From UBA10324 sp038326325 (GTDB lineage: Bacteria > Bacteroidota > Bacteroidia > Chitinophagales > UBA10324), in assembly GCA_038326325.1 (NCBI GenBank), contig JBBQJW010000017.1, positions 5,218 to 69,217 on the forward strand: a stretch of 64,000 bases of DNA. Reading direction: 5' to 3'. Below the pieces are notes generated by a model that saw only the letters and a list, made by a program, of their open reading frames with translations, was not told where the DNA came from and ran no database searches. Shown in pieces: positions 60,842 through 64,000 of this stretch (the first letter of the stretch is position 1; every line of letters starts with the position of its first letter). Made by a program: the position numbers and the translations under genes.

Positions 60842-61846
60842 TTGAAACGATTCCTCCCCCTGTTTCTTTCATTTTGTTTTGCCTTAAATTTTATTTCGGC
60901 GCAAAGTGTAACTGTATCAGTTCTTCAGCAAGGAACAGGATTCAACGACTCTGCTTACTATGATATTCTGAAAGTGGATGCTGCTAATTACTGGCTTGTG
61001 GGCAAGTACGGAATTATCAGCAACTACAATTTAAACGGAAATATTACTGCGGTAAATTATCCTTCGAATCACAACGATATTTATAAGATTGATAAATTCG
61101 ATGAACAGAATTATATCGCCTGTGCTGATAAGGGAAATTTATATTTCTATAACACCATTTCGAAAGAATGGAAATTAAAACAGATTGCGGGCTTCGAAAA
61201 TTCTTGTTTCTATAACATTACCGTAATTGATAAAAAATCCGCATTGATATGTGGAGGTCGGTCGGCGATTGCACATTCTAAGAAAGCGATTCCAAATGGA
61301 TTCATTATTAAAACCACCGATGGCGGAGAAACATGGACGAAGGTTTATTCTTCTACTTTTAAAATGATTTGGTCAGTCGATTATAATCCGATTACCAAAC
61401 AAGCGTCCGCATTGGTTTATGTTCCGAATCACACAAATATTTTTACTTCGAATGATGAAGGTGTTACATGGACGAACGAAAGAAAAATTGGACAGGGAAT
61501 TTATTATGATTTGGAATCTGACGAGAAGCAAGAGAAGATTTGTTATGGCGGAAAAATAAACGGTAATGGAAAACTGCAATTCGGCATTGAAGAAGAAATT
61601 GAATTTAAAGAGTCGGGATTAATCTGGTCGAAAACTGTTTCTGATAATTATGAAATCTTGACGGCGTGTAACGGAAATATTTTATTTTCTGATAATGGTT
61701 CTAATCGACAACTGATACACACAGCACTAATAGATAAATTCAGTTTGTATAAAGCTGTATTTGTGAGTCCGACACAGGCAATTGTTGTTGGAAGCGGTAA
61801 AACTATTTTGCTGGTTAATATTCAGCCGACTGTTACACAACAATAA
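60842..61846 (+). CDS. Exported beta-propeller-like protein (Ycf48/BNR type)
   Basis: The protein has 334 residues. The start is a TTG at 60842, chosen because it alone gives a signal peptide (LKRFLPLFLSFCFALNFISA). Propeller blade motifs are visible: FIIKTTDGGETWTKVYSSTF, NHTNIFTSNDEGVTWTNERK. These are BNR/Asp-box-like repeats (S/T-x-D-x-G-x-T-W). The fold is like Ycf48 or sialidase-type propellers, without enzyme motifs. It is convergent with the toroid-like protein, and its likely place is periplasm or surface. Confidence 0.75.
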   Translation: MKRFLPLFLSFCFALNFISAQSVTVSVLQQGTGFNDSAYYDILKVDAANYWLVGKYGIISNYNLNGNITAVNYPSNHNDIYKIDKFDEQNYIACADKGNLYFYNTISKEWKLKQIAGFENSCFYNITVIDKKSALICGGRSAIAHSKKAIPNGFIIKTTDGGETWTKVYSSTFKMIWSVDYNPITKQASALVYVPNHTNIFTSNDEGVTWTNERKIGQGIYYDLESDEKQEKICYGGKINGNGKLQFGIEEEIEFKESGLIWSKTVSDNYEILTACNGNILFSDNGSNRQLIHTALIDKFSLYKAVFVSPTQAIVVGSGKTILLVNIQPTVTQQ

Positions 61847-61857
61847 TTTTGTTGTTG

Positions 61858-63255
61858 TTATAACACCTTTTTGTTTTTCAGTTCAAGATATTTCGCGTAG
61901 CACTCTGAAATTAGTGAAGTTGTATATGCATCTGATTTGAAGAATAAAAATTTACGAACTACAGTTCCACCTGAAAAGAAAACACCCCCTGTCCACGAAC
62001 ATTCATCTGCTGTAACAGTTTTGTTTTTTTGTAAATAGATAATTGCAGAATCAATAATTCCTTTTGTGTTGTAATCATTGAAGTGCCCTATATTTAATAA
62101 TGCGTAAAGCGCATAAGTAGTAGATTGAATTTTATCACGGTGATTTACAATCTTCTTGCTTTCATACGAACCATCTGTTTGTTGAGTGGTTTTTAAATCG
62201 GCAATCAGTAAATCTATTTGCGGCTGAAGCGCTGTTACACCGGATCGATATGCCTTAGCAACTGCATAATGCAGATGATAACGATTGGGATAGTAAATCG
62301 CGGCGCTGTTAAATTTCTTCCGCACAATTTTGTGATTGATAAAACCAATCGCATTTTTATAAACTGAGGAATCTTTAATTTCATTATTTTCAGCAAGAAA
62401 CGAAAGAATATTTGCGTTCACAATTGCGTCCACATCATTTGTTCCGTAAGGCATGTATGGAGTATATGCTTTGGGACAACACTCGCTTATCGGCAAAAAG
62501 AAAATACAGTTTTGGAAAAAGGTCGTAACAATTGTTTTTGGCCAGAGGTGATGTTCCTTTCCAAGCCAGGTGAGATAAGCACCTGAATTTGTTTTATCGC
62601 CCCGATTAAAATTATACCAGTGAAAATTTTTTCTGTTTGAGTCGAGGTGTTTTTCTACAATTGTAAGCAAGGCTAGTGTATCAGTCGCATAAATTATTTT
62701 TTTGTGAAGCAACAGCGCCATAAAACCTTCGGCGGTATCATCGGCGTCATCCATGATGTTCGCCGCTTTTTTGATATAACCGTTTTTTAGATTGTAAGTC
62801 GTTGGTCGCCTTACAAGCGGACGAATTCCATTCTTGTTTTTTTTATTCAGATTCGAAGGAAGCCAGTGCCAGAAATTGAATGTTACACTATCACGAAATA
62901 TCAAAGTCGCGTCATAAGCTCGATTAATAGTCGGATATAGAAACGCATATTGATTCCTGTCTGACAAATAAATTTTTGCTAAACAATTATGAATCGCTGA
63001 TGTGGTGAAACAATTCTGGTCTTCATAATCTTTGGGTTTTCCCAGCAATGGAAAAGGAATGTTTAATCCCATTGTGCTTCGCCACTCACCAACGAAGCGA
63101 TTGTTTTTTGTTTCGCGATATTGGTGATTAATAATATAAGTAAGCGACTTTTTTAAATCTGATTTTAATGAATCTTCATTTACGATTTGGGCATTGGAAA
63201 TATGACAAAATGAAACAGCGCCAATAAAAATTATTGAAATGAAAACTCTAAACAT
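61858..63255 (-). CDS. Exported alpha-toroid protein with a DxDDTA motif
   Basis: The protein has 465 residues and a signal peptide (MFRVFISIIFIGAVSFCHIS, then NAQ). Helix-rich repeats resemble the (alpha/alpha)6 barrel of terpene cyclases and prenyltransferases. DDADDTAEGFMALLL (about residues 178-192) contains DADDTA, the DxDDTA acid motif of squalene-hopene cyclases. Segments such as QSTTYALYALLNIGHFNDYN and TSLISECYAKYLELK also fit. The signal peptide is odd for a cyclase. The true function is unknown, and a repurposed secreted toroid is possible. Confidence 0.6.
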   Translation of the reverse strand: MFRVFISIIFIGAVSFCHISNAQIVNEDSLKSDLKKSLTYIINHQYRETKNNRFVGEWRSTMGLNIPFPLLGKPKDYEDQNCFTTSAIHNCLAKIYLSDRNQYAFLYPTINRAYDATLIFRDSVTFNFWHWLPSNLNKKNKNGIRPLVRRPTTYNLKNGYIKKAANIMDDADDTAEGFMALLLHKKIIYATDTLALLTIVEKHLDSNRKNFHWYNFNRGDKTNSGAYLTWLGKEHHLWPKTIVTTFFQNCIFFLPISECCPKAYTPYMPYGTNDVDAIVNANILSFLAENNEIKDSSVYKNAIGFINHKIVRKKFNSAAIYYPNRYHLHYAVAKAYRSGVTALQPQIDLLIADLKTTQQTDGSYESKKIVNHRDKIQSTTYALYALLNIGHFNDYNTKGIIDSAIIYLQKNKTVTADECSWTGGVFFSGGTVVRKFLFFKSDAYTTSLISECYAKYLELKNKKVL

Positions 63256-63289
63256 TAAGAAACAAGAATAAAAAACTTTAACAACAGAT

Positions 63290-64000
63290 TTATTCTTTAA
63301 TAAAACCCTTGCTGAAAAAATCTTTGGTGTTGTTCAACAATAACCGATAATAACCCGCGGGCAACTCAGCAACACTTAACTTATAATTTTCTAAATCAGA
63401 AAAATCATGCTGCTCCAGTTTTACTTGCTCACCGAGCAGATTGTAAATTTTAAGCGAATAGTTTCCTTGTAAACTTGATGAGGAAATATTTATTGAGTTT
63501 GTTGTTGGGTTTGGATAGATACTGAAATTAGTGGGTGTAACCGTTTCGTCTTCCAGGCGCAATGGAGTTGTAAAAATTTGGATAGAAGTATAGCCGCTAT
63601 ATACATATGGATTTTGTTGACAAATACTTCTTACTTCATATTGATAGCTTGAATTGGGTGAAAGATTAATTAGTGTTTTGTATCCCCAATTTCCCGTGGT
63701 GAATTGAGTTGTCCATGTTGAAGAACCTACTACTCGGAATTTTATTTGATAAGCGAGGGCGCAAGGCTGTATATCCCATAATATTTTTTCTGAAGTGTTT
63801 GATAAATTGCTTGCAGAAAGATTGTTTGGTTGCGAACAAGAAGTACAATTATCTGGTGTAAGTTTCAAAATCCAGTAATCCTGAACACCCATAGAGTTTT
63901 CAGATTTATCTGTTGAGATATTTGAAGTTGACCAACCCCCAAGGATAAATCCGCCATCCGAAGTTTGAAAAACATTACTGAGTTCGTCATCACCTGTTCC
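63290..64000 (-). CDS. T9SS-secreted protein, 5'-truncated by the window edge
   Basis: The frame is open from the window end down to the stop near 63290, so the start is outside. The upstream part contains TSDGGFILGGWS, a delta-60-type repeat. A fibronectin type III-like domain follows (ALAYQIKFRVVGSSTWTTQF and SSYQYEVRSICQQN). The C-terminal 70 residues are a type A sorting domain (SIYPNPTTNSINISSSSLQG, LPAGYYRLLLNNTKDFFSKG). It should be exported by Sec and sorted by T9SS. Confidence 0.85.
   Translation of the reverse strand, partial: GTGDDELSNVFQTSDGGFILGGWSTSNISTDKSENSMGVQDYWILKLTPDNCTSCSQPNNLSASNLSNTSEKILWDIQPCALAYQIKFRVVGSSTWTTQFTTGNWGYKTLINLSPNSSYQYEVRSICQQNPYVYSGYTSIQIFTTPLRLEDETVTPTNFSIYPNPTTNSINISSSSLQGNYSLKIYNLLGEQVKLEQHDFSDLENYKLSVAELPAGYYRLLLNNTKDFFSKGFIKE

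Noticed and set aside
1..64000. tRNA or rRNA genes
   Set aside because: No cloverleaf with TTC-type arm or rRNA-like stretch was seen in the intergenic regions. A tRNA scanner would settle this.

Overview
The window is a 64 kb chromosomal segment from a member of the Bacteroidota (Bacteroidetes). Evidence: proteins with type IX secretion (T9SS) C-terminal sorting domains, short TAnnTTTG promoter elements in front of several genes, short signal-peptide lipoproteins, and many gene families typical of that phylum. It is mostly core metabolism and housekeeping, broken up by small accessory insertions. I saw no rRNA, no CRISPR array and no recognisable tRNA.

Layout. 1-5.6 kb: two amidohydrolases (the first cut by the window edge), trmB, methylmalonyl-CoA epimerase and an A-type Fe-S carrier, separated by extragenic palindromes. 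5.6-9.4 kb: hairpin-rich DNA, then kynurenine monooxygenase and kynureninase, split by a GxxExxY gene lying inside a 29-bp inverted repeat. 9.5-15.5 kb: an orphan PseG-like protein, two AT-rich accessory genes (one DUF2971), a PfkB kinase and a polytopic membrane protein. 17.3-20.7 kb: paaABCD for phenylacetyl-CoA epoxidation with a TetR regulator and a clear operator. 20.7-25.4 kb: a scrapyard with an IS21-type end, stem-loop elements, a T9SS protein, a T9SS-domain fragment, a REP-associated (Y1) transposase remnant, a LytTR gene and a 21-bp tandem array. 25.4-30.2 kb: rimP-nusA-infB with a terminator-like hairpin in its leader. 30.7-36.8 kb: RRM protein, glycan genes, an ECF sigma/anti-sigma pair with meaB, and a persulfide dioxygenase/rhodanese protein. 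37-43.4 kb: hybrid kinase, two receivers and a LytTR regulator, then a lipoprotein. 43.4-51.2 kb: gamma-carbonic anhydrase, M1 peptidase, biotin carrier, serine hydrolase, cyclophilin, nitrilase and recO. 51.2-53 kb: a 22-bp tandem array, an XRE-like gene and a two-part protein. 53.1-55.7 kb: two gene cassettes bounded by long palindromes that resemble integron attC sites. 55.9-58.7 kb: a Y1 transposase element with perfect 27-bp inverted repeats beside mnmG, with a second copy of the mnmG 3' end on its far side. 58.9-64 kb: a diheme cytochrome, an L,D-transpeptidase-like lipoprotein and secreted proteins.

Signals that gene annotation does not explain: (1) the odd palindrome TGTWACA is scattered through the whole window at about seven times the expected density, in all reading frames and between genes; (2) two degenerate tandem arrays have periods of 21 and 22 bp, two DNA turns, and may share a core; (3) the duplicated mnmG tail around the Y1 element looks like integration that restores the 3' end of its target gene; (4) the cassette block carries a tightly coupled GIY-YIG/AlbA_2 gene pair. 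All counts and alignments were made by eye.
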